Assembly (NCBI GenBank): GCA_038503065.1
Contig: JBCAMK010000006.1
Span: forward strand, 1,798,001-1,862,000
Length of the DNA stretch: 64,000 nt
Direction: 5' to 3'
Source of the DNA: Paragyromitra xinjiangensis
Taxonomy: Eukaryota > Ascomycota > Pezizomycetes > Pezizales > Discinaceae
Below, in pieces: positions 42,811 through 55,389 of the stretch. The position numbers were made by a program, and so were the translations under genes. The notes below the pieces were generated by a model, which worked only from the letters and a program-made list of their open reading frames with translations, did no database searches and was not told the DNA's origin. Positions within the stretch are counted from its first letter, which is position 1. Every line of letters starts with the position of its first letter.

Positions 42811-43401
42811 AGCCCACATAGTGGTCCACGAGGCAAGCTCGCTCGAAGCTGCCCGAGGCAGGGGGGCTGCAAGCACGAGGTGCCTCGAGGTCTCAGGCCT
42901 GTGGGGTTTCACAGCGGCGATTATCGACCCCTGAATACCATCCAGGTCCATGGAACTACTTTTATACGTATTCTCCACCTATCTCTCGCTGGTGCCTTCG
43001 GGTTCAATGCCACTGGCAGCAACCCACATACCTACTAGCACTATGTCATCCACGGCAGCATCCTCCAATAAAGGATTTCCCAATGACCTAACACGATATA
43101 GAGGATTTGAATTTTAAAGACTTTATGCAGTAAGCAACCATTGAGGGAATGATGGGATGATACAAGTAAACTTAACTAAGAAGACAATATTAGTAGATAG
43201 CTACTTTATTAAATACTAGTGTATTGAACGATAATTCTTACTTAGAGGGTGCCTCTAATAGTATCTCTATGCCCCTATGCCTCGAGGCAAGCCCTCCATT
43301 GCTCGAGCAGCCCGTAGCAGACCCCCCCACAAGCACGAGGTGCCTCGAGGCATACCTCCTGGCTCGCCTTGAGCTGCCTCGTGGACCACACTAAGCCCAC
43401 A
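42811..43401. mobile_element. Non-autonomous hAT-like element with an 8-bp target-site duplication
   Basis: The element is 42819-43393 (575 bp). Its ends are inverted repeats: TAGTGGTCCACGAGGCAAGCTC on the left and TAGTGTGGTCCACGAGGCAGCTC on the right in reverse. It is bounded by the identical octamers AGCCCACA at 42811-42818 and 43394-43401. Subterminal clusters of GCCTCGAGG and AGCACGAGGTGCCTCGAGG near both ends resemble transposase-binding repeats of hAT elements. The ~350-bp centre is A/T-rich and has no transposase frame, so it depends on a source element elsewhere. Confidence 0.75.
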
Positions 43402-43612
43402 CGAATTTCAAAATATTGAATTTTTATGCGTGAGAAGCAGCTGCGATCTAGGTGATACAAGCTCAAACGATGAATATATCATGGAAAACGTTATAATTAT
43501 ATAACTACACTAACTAAGGACTTATTTCCTGAACTAGCCCTCATAGGGCTGATTAGCACGGCCCACTAGAGGATATTTAGCGAATAAAATCGATATGATT
43601 TTAGAGCGCCAC

Positions 43613-43682
43613 AGTTTGTAGGTTAAACTAAAAAAACTCTAAATCATGTATTTAGTAGTTATGGCGCGCCTACCTACAAACT
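43613..43682. repeat. Perfect 11-bp inverted repeat AGTTTGTAGGT
   Basis: AGTTTGTAGGT at 43613-43623 and its complement at 43672-43682 enclose 48 bp. It lies near two GCGC(G)CC strings. Possibly a small MITE relic. Confidence 0.4.
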
Positions 43683-45577
43683 AAGACCTTTTCAGCTTAG
43701 AAGCGAACGGATTTGCCCGAACGGAATCCATAATACATGGGAAAGAATTTATCAAACCTCTAGCTCTACTTTCTTATATATATAAATCAGGCCTCAGGGC
43801 TCTATCCACGGTTTGAAATTTACAGCTAAGATCGTGGAAACCTCCATACCTGTAGAGTAGTTCTAAGAACGGGTCTAGATGCATTCTAGCATTCTAGCGC
43901 CGACACTGAGTTTGCAGTGGCCAGATTTGAAACCGCTTGGCACTACTTCATCTACTATTTGTGGGATAATAGGTATTTTCTTTATCAATAAATCACTTTT
44001 TTTTTAGGAAAAATATTTCATAGTACCGCGCTGCCCAAGCTTCTGTCCGAACGCCAACAAAAACCTTTTCCGTAGTATTAGTTAAGACTTGTAGTCTCTA
44101 GTCTTATCAACACGTGCACCTTGAGAACATATTGGTGCCCTGGGTAGAAACAGGGCTGGTATGAGAAGCTTTGGTCGTATAATATTATTTAGCAGGCCTA
44201 GATCTCAGCATATGCATGATCTTCAACCAAGCGCCAGCTCTAGAAACGATCATAGTCTAGATTATTACTACCTTCAAAACAACCAATCACCACAACCAAC
44301 CAGCAAGCAACCTTTCAGCACAAATTAATAGGATACCATCTAGCTACATGTAGTTGCATAACACTCCTATGCACTATAGTGGCAAACTCTAAGTGACAGT
44401 ATATACCAACTAGCACATGGTTTACGCCTAACGATGAAAGTGCGCGTAATACGTATACGATTTTTTTTTGAAGAGCTGGATCGAGCGACATCGATAGGGC
44501 TGCCAAACCTGTCCAGAAACTTCCACAACATTAAGAAGAAGATATCTAGGACCCCTGGAATACGAAATAACGTTGTTACTTAAATGTATGGAGAAGAGTA
44601 TTTTTAGTCTCACGACTTAAGCAACAAAGCTTCGCCAAGAAAACACCCCAAAGCGACACCTTCTATGACGAAACCAGAAGGGTAGTTAAGATTACTTGGG
44701 TCATCGAATTATTCATTTTTTTACCGGTTATTACTACGGCACTCTCATCACAAGCATTCCGCTCGAAACGAGATTCTACACGCGCGGCGTTCGACAATGC
44801 GAGACCAACCATTCCCAATGCTTATGCTAGGTTATCAACCTCAGGGGATTCGCGGTTCGCCCTAGAAAGCATGGGCCAATCAGCAAAGCAAACCGGAGGT
44901 GTCCGAGCACCCTAGGTTGTAGGACATCAGTTTTGTGGATGGATACAAAGTCTTATGTCTGCAGAGCCATCCTTATGAGCGGAGCATTTTAGAATCCTAA
45001 TACGATGATATGCAGCCTCAGCCTTGCAGCCGAGAAGGCCCTCCCGGCTATTGATGGCCCAGGTTTAAATCGCATGAATTGCATGCGCTCGGTCGGGACC
45101 CGGTTGGATGAACCCGTTTCTCCCGCTTATTAGATCAGGGAAGGTATTAAGGGGCACGGACATCTCGCCCGGTAGTTTTTAAACCTCATGTTGAGTTCCT
45201 GCTGACAACAAGCTGACAGCCTTTTTGGGATTGTGTAGCTGATTCCTCTTCGTGCTGAAGGCCCAAGGCTGACGAAGGCGATGGTGAAACATACATGTGA
45301 TTACGGTTCGATTTCGTATACTACCTACAACCATGATACCTACATGAACGAGTTACTTTGATTTGATCATCCTATTCTCGGAGCTTAGCTGCTATCTGGT
45401 TGATGGCCGTTATCATTTGTTTTGCTGATTGGGTACCTGTGTTCCGGGTCGGAAATTTATTCTGCTTTGCTTCTGTGCGTAAGGCATGCATCCGTATTCG
45501 CAAATCGCTTCTTGGTCAAGAAATGATAGGTTGATTCTGCTGGGGAAGTTCCTCTGGCCTGGCCGTGTTAGTCTTAC

Positions 45578-45594
45578 CGAGTGACAAGTCGTGA
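45578..45594 (+). repeat. CGAGTGAY-N5-RTGA motif
   Basis: CGAGTGAC, spacer AAGTC, GTGA, in the gene desert. Confidence 0.6.
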
Positions 45595-48500
45595 AGTGTT
45601 TTACGACTCCTGGACAGGCTCCCATACTTTCTAGCCCAGAAAACCCACTAGGGATAAGCTACGATTACAAGAGTAGTGACTAGGGTCATTAGAAGCTAGT
45701 TAATCAACTACAGCTTCGTTGGTACAGGTCCTACTAATTAGTGAAATCTCTACGGGTAGCGGCTCAAGTGATTGGCTATCTTCTAATAGATATATCACCA
45801 AAATTCAAATGACATGATCCACTACACCTAAAGTTCCAAGTTGCCGTTTAACCCCCTTTGCTACACCACTTGGTTGCATAGGTCACTCGTATGAAGCCCT
45901 ACTCTCAAGAATTTGATGTTAGCCGCCCTGAGACAGTTATGAAATCGAGAGATTTAATTACAATGTCATCATCACAGGATCAATCCCGTTGGACGAACAC
46001 ACAACAGAACACACCCATACTCTTCTTTGCACCTTTCTGCGGTGAAGATCTATCACATAATCCACAACGAGCCCTTCCGCTGACAGTACCACTCCAAGCC
46101 TATCTATGCAAAACAGACATGTAGTCAAGAAATAATATGATGAAATTCTGACGCCTTGAAGGTGAATCCCCAATAGCCCAGTACCCTTCAGCCGCGGCCC
46201 AGAAAATAAAATTCACCCAGCCTCACTCGTGATAGCAAGACAACGCACGTCACTTGGGGTCGCGCATTCACGTACACATGCGCAAGGTAACACCGAGTAC
46301 ACTACTATCCCTCAGTGTTTCCTAATAATCCTAACAATGATAGAAAGAAAAAGAAAGTATTTAGAAAGAAAAAAGGTGAAACAGTATTCCACACTGCCAG
46401 CGCGTATGTTCCCAACGCCCTATACGTGCAGAATAAGTTCTACCATTGAGTCAGACATGAGCTCTTTTCATAGGGTAGCCGTTTTTGTTCCACCGAGTTA
46501 CCGGGATAGGGGGTTACGCTTACCCCATTGGCCGTGAGGGAAACGGTCGGCCTCCATGTGCCCTGTGGGTCACAAAGATAGGATCGCTATATGAATAAAC
46601 CCTTTGGTGGATCAATGCAGCTGCATGGTATTTATTCCGTGCATTTGTGATGGGGTTTCAACGGGATGCATCGATTTGACGTGTTACCATGAATCTCATG
46701 TTTACTCCAGGCCAATTTAAATTCCACCCGGACGTTTTTGAACAAGAAAAGCTGTTTTTCTTCAAGTAGAAGCTGCAATGAAAGGGAAACAAACCAAATC
46801 CATCTTCGGTTGCAGAAGAAAGAAAAAAACGATCAGCTAAAAGCCAACACACCCTACAAACCCCCCCATAACTAGTTTCAAATCATCCTACATATACAGA
46901 AAACTAAACGAACCTGGGGTTTTTTTCTCGCCGACCTTCATTGTAGACCCCTGCTCTAATTGGTTGCTGGAATCTTGGGAAACACAAAAGTACGAGCAGA
47001 TCAGTGCGTCCCATCTATGGAGTGCATAATTCCACGCGTCTCTCTCTCTCTCACTCTACTTTTGACAAAGTCCCTTGATTTCTCAACGGCTGACTGACCC
47101 CTTAGCCTTTCCCTGAAGGGAAAAAAATAAAATATACAAATATAAATATATTACTGCTCACCGCAATTAAGGTCCCGATACTTCCAGCCAGCACCTTCCA
47201 AATATCATGAACATCAATCAATAAACGGACCTCACAATTGAGCAGATGACCATCACCCTTTGGCTATTCCTTACACCACAGAAACCGAAATTCCCTCGTC
47301 TTGCGTAAACACTAAGCAAATCAAGCAAATGCGGGGTCGAAGATCCCAATTGTTTAATTGCCACATGCCAGACTAGTGGAACCCATCACCGCCTTAGGCA
47401 ACAAGAAGGAGTGTTTTTTTTATCTCAGCCCAACTAAGCGATATCTAAGTCCTCGCGATAGTGGCTTGGACTAATAGCTGCAACAGGAAGAAAAAAAAAA
47501 AACCGCATTTCAGGTTTGCGCCCGAGAAAACGCCCGCGGATCATTCCCCCGAATCCCCTGGCCGGTTCCCATTGATCCTTCATATCAGATAAATCGTTAT
47601 CTGTTCGTATTTGCCAAGAACCACCATGAGGTCCCTGCGTTCCCACTCCTCAGCCATCCTGAGGTGCTGGAGATTAGGAGATGGACGTCGATCGCAACTT
47701 GGCCTGCATGGTCTATATTTAATCCTTTTAGGGTCTTGCATCATATTTAATCAAAATTGAGAGATGCGACGTCAGAAATGAGATTGAGGGAGAAGAGATA
47801 TGCTGGCTTTCGATCTCTTGGTACTTATCGGATGAACTGTTAGGTACTATGTTTTGTGCGAGTTTGCCGCCGGTATTAAGGTGCACACTGGATAGTACAT
47901 GAATCTGCGCAGTTCTAAGCATCCTATAGAACACGTAGGTACACATAGAAAACAAACCAGAGCCTTTCCCTTGGATACTGGTGATATTTATATACACCGA
48001 ATCATTGTTTTCTCTTGGTAATTTTATGAGGCACGAGGGACATCCATTGGCAGTCGTTTTATGATAGAGAAGTTCTTTTTTCTTTTTCTTTCCTTCCAGG
48101 CAGACAGACACTATATCAAAGTAGGCAAATGATCAGATCCTATAGATGAGATTATAGTAGGTGATATAACACAGGTTACTTTACCAAGTAGAATAAATGA
48201 GCCTTGAACGAGTGAACTGTCAAAACCCACTGGTGCCAGCTTCTACCATCCAGCTCGCTCTCCAAAACCACTGATAAGGATCTAGATCTCGATCCAAGCC
48301 TGTACCTGCCACGTTACCGCGAGCCTCAAGATGAAACAGCAGATTCGGAAGACTTTCGCGATTCTTGGCAGCGAAACTAACCCGACCCTCATCCCCCGAA
48401 GATCCTAGATCTCATGATATCACCTGATTAAATATAAGCTTCTCACGACAACTTCCCTCACAACCCAGGGAATCCTTCTAAAAAGATTCCCACGGTCCAG

Positions 48501-50826
48501 ATCTGTGGGCCAGGGAAGGAAAAAAAAGGCGGTCCCTGCGTTGTCTTACCCCGAGATCGGAATCCGCTGTCCAGATCACAGATCGACTGTGCGTCCAGGG
48601 GCACTGGATCGAATTCCCCCACATTCTCGATCGAGGTTCAGACTACCATGTCTCGACCTCTTGGGTCACGACTTTGGGGGGGCCATCTCGCTTTTATAGA
48701 TACATACCTAGATTTCTTTTTTTTCCACCCCCCCGAAAGAGCCGCGACATTCCGGCACAGAAGACGAAATCGCGATGGGAATCGTGCCGAAGCGGTGTCT
48801 CGGCATGCGGGTGGACGCGAGCCGACGGAGTGTTCACACTGCCCTACCTCAGATGGCCAAAAGACCATCACATAGATCCAGATTACAAAAGGGTAACCTA
48901 AGAAAAAATAAAAAAAATAATTCTTTATTCCCCCGATTCCTCCACAAAAGACACGATCCCTCGCAGATTCGGCTACCCCCCTCTCCCGCTAGTACGACGG
49001 TACAAGTTGCCCTAGTCAACCCCACCAAATTTCCCCAGCGTCCCTAACTCACGATCGAGCGATCAGTTGGGCTCTCCGGGAGAGCCAATCGGAGATTTTA
49101 GCGGATAGGGTTCCGCAGGTGTCATAACGGGAAAAACGGATGTGAGACATGACGTTAGTTAGACGTCACGTCTAGGCAAGATTAGGGGGGTGTTGGGTTT
49201 GATAAAAACAATATTAAGCTAAACTTCGTTTTCTCAGGTACAGTAGGGGAGATATAGATAAAAGGGTTTAAACGATCATCAGATCGACGCGATGAGCGAA
49301 GCTATCAAACGAACTTTAATTAAGCAGAGGCTCTAAGCTACACTACATAGATAGATAGATCAACCATGAAATCGAGAGCCTCCGGAACATCATCTCTCGA
49401 TATCCGCCAAAAACCCAGGAATGAGAGGTTTCCCGGGAAGTGCCGAAGAACTCAAGGTTGATGTCATTCATTACCCTCTGATATCACCTCCTTTCCTCCT
49501 TCCTCCCCCAAACACCCAGAACATAACCCATGGTACTCCATTCCAACCGTTGTGATATAAACCCAGTAGCAAGGAACGACCCACTTTCTGTCTCCCCCCT
49601 AGCCTGTCCTTACAAAGAGAAATTCCCACAACGGCAGACCTCGGATGATATCAAGAAAAAAAGATTCGCCTCTTCGTAACGTAAGTTAGGCGGAGGACAT
49701 ATCCGTTCAGTAACGGACGGACGCGGACCGTGCGCACTGCGTTGCATTCGCATGTGCTGTAGGGCCTACCGGGGCAACACATTTGTGGAACAGCACGCTG
49801 CTGGTTCCCCCGCAACGCTGATCAGTTACGGAAAACGTGATTTATCCTTAGGAGCCTCCCTTGAGGGAGGGTGCGGAAAAATGTTTTTTTTTTTGGTGTG
49901 TTGATATGCGTGTACCAGTAGGAATATCGTATAGTCATCAATAATACCTGTGTGATATGGGAGTGGTTTTTTTTTCCAGGGAATTGTTTTTTTTACCAAG
50001 GAATGGTGATGATCAAGATGAGAGCTGAGAAAAAAAGCTATTGCTTTTGCTATTTACTAGTAGGTACTCGTGATCCCATCTCTGCTACCCCCCCTAAAAA
50101 AAGATCCCCCCAATCCCTGAGGGAATGGGAAGAAAAAAAAAAGATAGCAAAGAAATTATCCAATAAGATTTTGATTTTGACCGTCTCCCAAAGAGCCGCT
50201 CAATTTTTTGTTCACCCCTAAAGTGAGGAAAAGAAGGAAGAAAAAAAGACCAACAATAAAACAGTAAACAGCACCGGAAAAGAGATAAATTGTTTCTGTA
50301 TGTTGTTGTCCCTGGCGATAGACAGGTAAGACTCTTTGATCAAATCGCCAACGAAAGAAACCATGGAAAAGTCGCAAACAAAACCCCACCTTCCCCCCAA
50401 AACCGAATACAAGGAAAGTATTGATAAACGCCATTTTAACGCCCTGGACCCGATCCAAAAAGCAAGGAGAGAAAGAAAGAAGGAAAAAAGAACCCCATTG
50501 CAAACCCGCCCGGAAGAGCCCAACCATAACGACCCGAAAACAGACCGTCCGCCGAAGACCCTTATATAATGAGATAACCTGGGGATAAAAAAATCATGTG
50601 CCAGAAAGGAAAGAAAAAGGAAAGAAAAAACGATCACGAAGTGTCCAAAAATTACAAAGAAGTGAAAGTGTGTGTCAACCGCCGATTAAATTATCATGAA
50701 AGGAAAAGGCGACGGCTGAAAACATTTTCGGATTACCGAGAATGGTAAAAAAAGAAGTTCCCGGAACCTGTGTTGAAAGATAACGACGGAATGCATATCG
50801 TCTTCGCGTAGGGAAGCCAAACAGCT

Positions 50827-51666
50827 TTATGGGTAACCGGAAATCGCAACGCTCGCCAATGCGTTCAGGCCATTTTCTCCACCAAACGAATCCGAATAAT
50901 GCGAGTATGATATCGGCTGGGGTGAGTGATAGGTATGCGTTCGGGGGTGCAGCTCCGGTCTCACGGCCTCCACTGGCTCTGCAGCCACTGCATCTCCGGC
51001 AGACATTCTCCTCTTTCTCGCAGCGCGCTTGCTAGCAGAGCCGTTCTGATGGGTCCTGTAGTGCTGCATACAATTGTCCTGCCTGCTAAACCGAGCTCCA
51101 CAGCCAGTCTCCGGACAAACGTAATTTTTCTCTCCCGTGTGGATTCGGGTGTGCCGTGCGAGATGGCCCGAGGTTGTGAACGATTTCCCGCACTGGCAGG
51201 TGTATCGCCTCGAAGTCCGCTTAACGGGGTTCGCGGCGCCGGATTTTGGCGACGAAGGGACGGAGCTGGCCGGTGTTTGGGTGCTGGTTGATGAAGTTTC
51301 TTCCACGACTGGCACGGCGGAGCTGAGAACTGGTGACGAGTTTACCGAAGAAATGCCGGTGGAGGATAGGGAAGGGAAGTAGCTGCCTTCTGGGACCGGA
51401 AGAAGCTTTTCGAGGGGAGGAAGGCTGAGATTTGGTGGTGTACGAGGTGAATACGAAGATGCCAAACTAAGCGAACTAGAGGAGGACGAAGCAGACTCGA
51501 TGGAGTCGTGTCGTGAGGGATAAGGTCTGCAAAAGTCTGGTGACATGGGCGGCGTGGGAGAAGACGCGGACGACGATGCGTACGAATCTGCATATTCATT
51601 CTCCTCTTCACAAAGGAGCGAGACTCGTCGCCCGTTCGAAGTAGTGATAGCCCAATGATTACCCAT
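50827..51666 (-). CDS. NRG1: C2H2 zinc-finger transcription repressor, Nrg1-like, 279 aa
   Basis: In yeasts, Nrg1/Nrg2 repress glucose-, filamentation- and stress-regulated genes, recruiting Tup1-Ssn6. Two tandem fingers lie at 157-176 and 184-206: C157-x-C159...H172-x3-H176, then C184-x4-C189...H202-x3-H206, joined by a TGEKNYVC linker. The finger text ([16 protein letters not shown] and [15 protein letters not shown]) is that of Nrg1-type proteins. The one-residue gap between the first two Cys is tighter than the usual two to four but was kept in an otherwise intact finger. A basic KRAARKRR at 213-220 can act as nuclear signal. Residues 25-140 are Ser/Pro-rich and probably disordered. The start at [10 protein letters not shown] (51666) is preferred; an in-frame ATG at 51786 would add 40 His-rich residues. 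A TATAAAG-like string lies near 51750. No introns. Confidence 0.75.
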   Translation of the reverse strand: MGNHWAITTSNGRRVSLLCEEENEYADSYASSSASSPTPPMSPDFCRPYPSRHDSIESASSSSSSLSLASSYSPRTPPNLSLPPLEKLLPVPEGSYFPSLSSTGISSVNSSPVLSSAVPVVEETSSTSTQTPASSVPSSPKSGAANPVKRTSRRYTCQCGKSFTTSGHLARHTRIHTGEKNYVCPETGCGARFSRQDNCMQHYRTHQNGSASKRAARKRRMSAGDAVAAEPVEAVRPELHPRTHTYHSPQPISYSHYSDSFGGENGLNALASVAISGYP

Positions 51667-52088
51667 TGTGAAGATTTTGGTTTTTTTGTTTGGGTGAATT
51701 CGCGCGATTACTCGGAGAGAGGGATGGAGGTGGTGGTGGGGGATATCTTTATATGTATGTAGGAAGTGGCAGTGATGGGAGGACAAGGATGATGCAAGAG
51801 CTTTTTTTTTTCTTCTTTAATTCAGACGGAACTGAAAACGACGATGATACAACGCGAAAGCTGGTAGGTTGATTGAAGATACAGAGGGGAGTGGTAAATA
51901 GATATAAGGACGGAAGGAGGGAGTGGTGATCTTCCTATAAGTTGCCAATTGGTGACGCCTTCTGCCGGTGTGTGGGTGGCGCCCTTCGTTTTATGTCCTC
52001 GCCGCGGAGGGAGTGAAGAGATGGTGGTGGAGGTAGTGGAGGACTAAGGACGGAAGAGATGGAAGCGACTAGTGGGGGAAGTGCACAA

Positions 52089-52191
52089 GGGGGGGGGTGG
52101 GCAGTGGACAGCAGGAGCAGGGAGCATGAGATTGGGGGGGGGGAGGATTTAGAGATTTTGGGGAAGGGGGGGTGGTGGTGGTGGTGGTGGT
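52089..52191 (+). promoter_or_regulatory. G-run cluster, possible G-quadruplex, about 420-525 bp upstream of NRG1
   Basis: Runs of 9, 10, 4 and 7 G on the + strand, followed by (GGT)n with seven units. At least four runs of three or more G within 100 bp fit the G-quadruplex rule. The strand is non-coding relative to the zinc-finger gene. Confidence 0.5.
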
Positions 52192-52200
52192 GAAGACAGT

Positions 52201-52446
52201 TCAGTTCGTTCTATGCTGCTCCCAGAGGTAAGGTATAAGATAGTGAATGTATGTATATCCAGCAGTAAAGGTACCTATTAGATAGTGTGCCCATATGGCC
52301 ATAACTCCAGAAATCTTGCACAGAACCCTGCGCTGCCTGCACTGATTACCGCATTCAGTATTATCGCTGCCATTTACGACGGATGCATGGGTGCTAGCTA
52401 CAGTCAGCGACAGTACATGTAGGCATGTACCCAATTTCATGGCCAA
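52201..52446 (-). CDS. Possible small secreted cysteine-containing protein, 81 aa
   Basis: The N-terminus (MAMKLGTCLHVLSLTVASTHA) has the shape of a signal peptide with a plausible A-x-A-like cleavage, followed by a Cys-containing segment (TECGNQCRQRRVLC). The second half is hydrophobic and less convincing; an intron could remove it. Located within the upstream region of the zinc-finger gene. No family recognised; chance is a real alternative. Confidence 0.2.
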   Translation of the reverse strand: MAMKLGTCLHVLSLTVASTHASVVNGSDNTECGNQCRQRRVLCKISGVMAIWAHYLIGTFTAGYTYIHYLIPYLWEQHRTN

Positions 52447-52591
52447 GCATTATTTCCTTGCGTGTGTCCTCCTATCCCATGTAGGTGCCATGGCAAGAGC
52501 AGGCGAAATGCCAAACGCGTAACAAACAGATCAGTAACAGCGGACGGGACTTCTCCATATCATCATCCCTGCTCCCCCCCCCAACGCATGC

Positions 52592-52661
52592 CATTCACCA
52601 TCCACCATCCACCATCCACCCATCCATCCACCCCATCCATCCACTACCCATCCATCCATCC
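52592..52661. repeat. CATC/CCAT minisatellite
   Basis: Irregular tandem copies of CCATCCA and CATC. It explains the His/Pro/Ile-rich frames across it. Confidence 0.85.
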
Positions 52662-55389
52662 CCCACCACCCCTGCCCCGCTCTCTTCTCCTTGTCAACCG
52701 TAGAATTCCCAGTTTCCGAGGGGGAAACAAAATTGCCCATGCCAGACCCCGATTACGTCCAGGGTAAAAATGGACCTTTCCCCTCGCGGTCTGCGGAGGG
52801 TCACACATGCGGCCTTGCAAGTAAGCCACAAAGAAACGGGTCCCTCGCCAAGCATTAGTGATTAATAGCCGTTTTCGACTCCTAGCCAGAACTGCCAAAT
52901 CGCTCATACCAGTGATGCCACCACCACCAAGGCTAACTCAGTGACGGATCAAACCTCCTAGCGAGAAACTCAGCCCAAAAAAGATAAGCGAGAGAGAGAG
53001 AGAGAGATAAAGGAGATAGATCCTACTATCAAAGAGAGTGACCGAGAAACAATGAGAGATGCTCTTGGAAGAGGGGTCACACATTTGGCGAGACCCCTGT
53101 CGCTAACGGCTCTGGAAGCCAGTTCGATAGGTATCAGCGATCGCGTTTTTTGCTGCTCATCGACTCCGAGTAGAGTTCCGGCAATTCTCGATCGCCCAGC
53201 CGGATGGGACGCATCGCTGTAACCACTCACGGCAAGCAAAGTAAGAGCCACAAAAAAGTGTTCGCAGACGCTATTCTTACGTCACTCTTACCCCTTACGC
53301 ATGGCAGGTTCCATTTCAAACTCAGACCCGTCATGGACCCTGCCCTGTGCCCCCTTCTGCTACAGCTGTGGCCTCTCCCTCACCGCCGGAACCAGTTATG
53401 GCTTGGCAGGGCCTGAATTGTTTTCTGACCAGGAAGAGCATGTTTGAATCCGAGGTAACTGAATGCGGCTTCGGGTTGGATAATGCCCTCCGTATCGTCC
53501 CTTGAATCATGATTCTCACTCGACAAAATCCTGGCGGCGGTAGCGGTTGCGGTGGTCAGGTACCCAGCACGCCTTCCGCTTACACCTCGCATTCGGCATG
53601 AAATGCAAGCCCACCGTGTCTTGTCCTCACCTCTCTCTAAAACTCTGTTTCTCCTTGCAGAAAAAGGGTCCACATCACGAGAGGAAAAAAAAACTCTGTT
53701 CGAACGTCTTGTAGTATTTCGCTACAATTCTATTTTGAAACGCCGCACCCGATGATAAGCTATGAGCTGGATATAATCTTAAAAATAATTTATATGCATG
53801 CAATATCGGAATAACTGTTCATCCAGCCCCACATTTAACCCAATCGCGTAAGATTTTCTGACCTTCCCTATTTCGGTGAAACCTCGCTTCTCCTGTCGCC
53901 CAATTTATTTCCCTTTCAAGAGCCTCAAACACCATTGTCGGAACCGAGTAAAAGTCCTGGTTTGTGACCTACATAGCGGCAAAACAAAATCTAATCAAAC
54001 GCACTGGTTTTTCCGTATCTCACCTGAGGGGCGCAAGTGGTTCGCTTCACGCTCGTCCGTGGCGTGTCAAAAGTTACGCAAGACATCCATACATCGTTGA
54101 TACCTTAGTTCTACACGTTTTTCTTGTATTTTCTGATTGTTTTGTTTTTTTCCTTCCTTCTGCCCTTGGACTCATGATCGTGAAGGGGAGTCGTCAACAG
54201 ATAACAGGGTTCACGTGTATCGTAGAAACCGGAAGATCACCTCGAAGATTCATGAGGGCCACGAGTGGGCGGAAGAAACATCCGTCGTAGCTCACAGACC
54301 TTGGCGGCCTGTTCGCTGATCATTGCTTGTCGGCTCCTGTCAACCGAGGCGCAACGGGATCTTCCAGCACGGGAACCGTTTTACAAAACGCTTAGCCACT
54401 ACCGCCGCAACCCGAGACAGGGACTAAAGACGTAGCCCAAGATCACGACAACAACACTCTATGCGACGTCATAATTCGTTCATGTAGGTAACTGGGTCCT
54501 AGAAAAAAAAATAACAAATTTAAAATTTGAAATAAGTGCAATCTACCCTTTAAGGAAGCCCAGCAAGTCGGTGTTATTTTATTTTTATGTCATTAGTTTT
54601 TATAGTCCATGCGGGGTCCGGCGACTCATCCGAGCAACGCATAGCATATTGAAATGTCTGCCGACGTACGGCGGACGGCAAATTATCCCCCTCCCCCGGG
54701 AATAAAACTCAAACTCGTCTACAGCCCCCTTACGCACTGCGGGAGACCTGCCCTCTATCGGTTCCTGACGAATGGAAAATAACCTTTTCTCTCCATGTAA
54801 AGGGTATCCTGTAAGATCTATCTCGAGATCTTGCATGCATTGCCGGTATACATATTTTACCCGAAACGTGATATCAGATCCGTTCTCTATCGCGCATATC
54901 TATGTTTTTTTATTTCTTTTTTACTCTGTGTTTTGACATTGCCACAGATCCGAAATCTCAAAATCTAACAACGGATCCGAGATTTTTTTTTCTATGCCAG
55001 ATTCTTATTTTCTAGAAGCTCTAAGCGGGGGGAAGGGGGAGATCTGGCAGGTTCGTCGGATCATTTCTAGCCGTTCCCAGATAATGAGCCCCAAAGTTGA
55101 GAGTAATCTTGACTGGTCACGGATACGCAGGCTACCGCTGGCCACCCCCACTCTGTAGTATTCTCATAACAATGAAGGGAAGGGACCCTAATATGAAGTT
55201 TTCCCTGGGTTTTGGGGTACCACCATCTTGTGGGTTTCCCGGGGAAGAGTGCAGGAACGGGCTGGTATGCAATTTTGACGAACACGGTAATTTCTGCTAA
55301 TCCATACTTTATTGAGATCATTAGGCGGCGAGAAAAGGGAAAGAAATAAAGTATTGTGATCCAGTCCCCCCCCACCCACCCCCTCACAT

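Larger units (their letters stand above)
38534..50826. other. 12.3-kb gene desert
   Basis: No gene could be supported on either strand. Content is mostly A/T-rich decayed sequence with stop codons in all frames. Recognisable items: GC-rich transposon relics at 42.4-43.4 kb, a small inverted repeat at 43613-43682, a possible relic exon near 41858-42121, CGAGTGAY-type motifs at 38980 (-) and 45578 (+), a (CT)n run near 47039, a (GATA)n run near 49345, and the 17-bp palindrome GGCTCTCCGGGAGAGCC near 49070. Confidence 0.55.
51667..55389. other. Intergenic region upstream of the zinc-finger gene
   Basis: It holds the promoter of the zinc-finger gene with a G-run cluster (52089-52191), a CATC/CCAT minisatellite (about 52592-52661) and a (GA)n run near 52989-53007. 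One weak small-secreted-protein candidate is listed at 52201-52446. No other gene seen between 53 and 55.4 kb. Confidence 0.5.

Noticed and set aside
42739..43466. Frames containing repeated 'RAA/CLEAPRA'-like text
   Set aside because: They read through the GCCTCGAGG repeats of the hAT-like element.
45285..45325. T-arm-like TACGG-TTCGATT-TCGTA
   Set aside because: The arm pairs, but no GGTAGTA acceptor partner or anticodon arm is found upstream.
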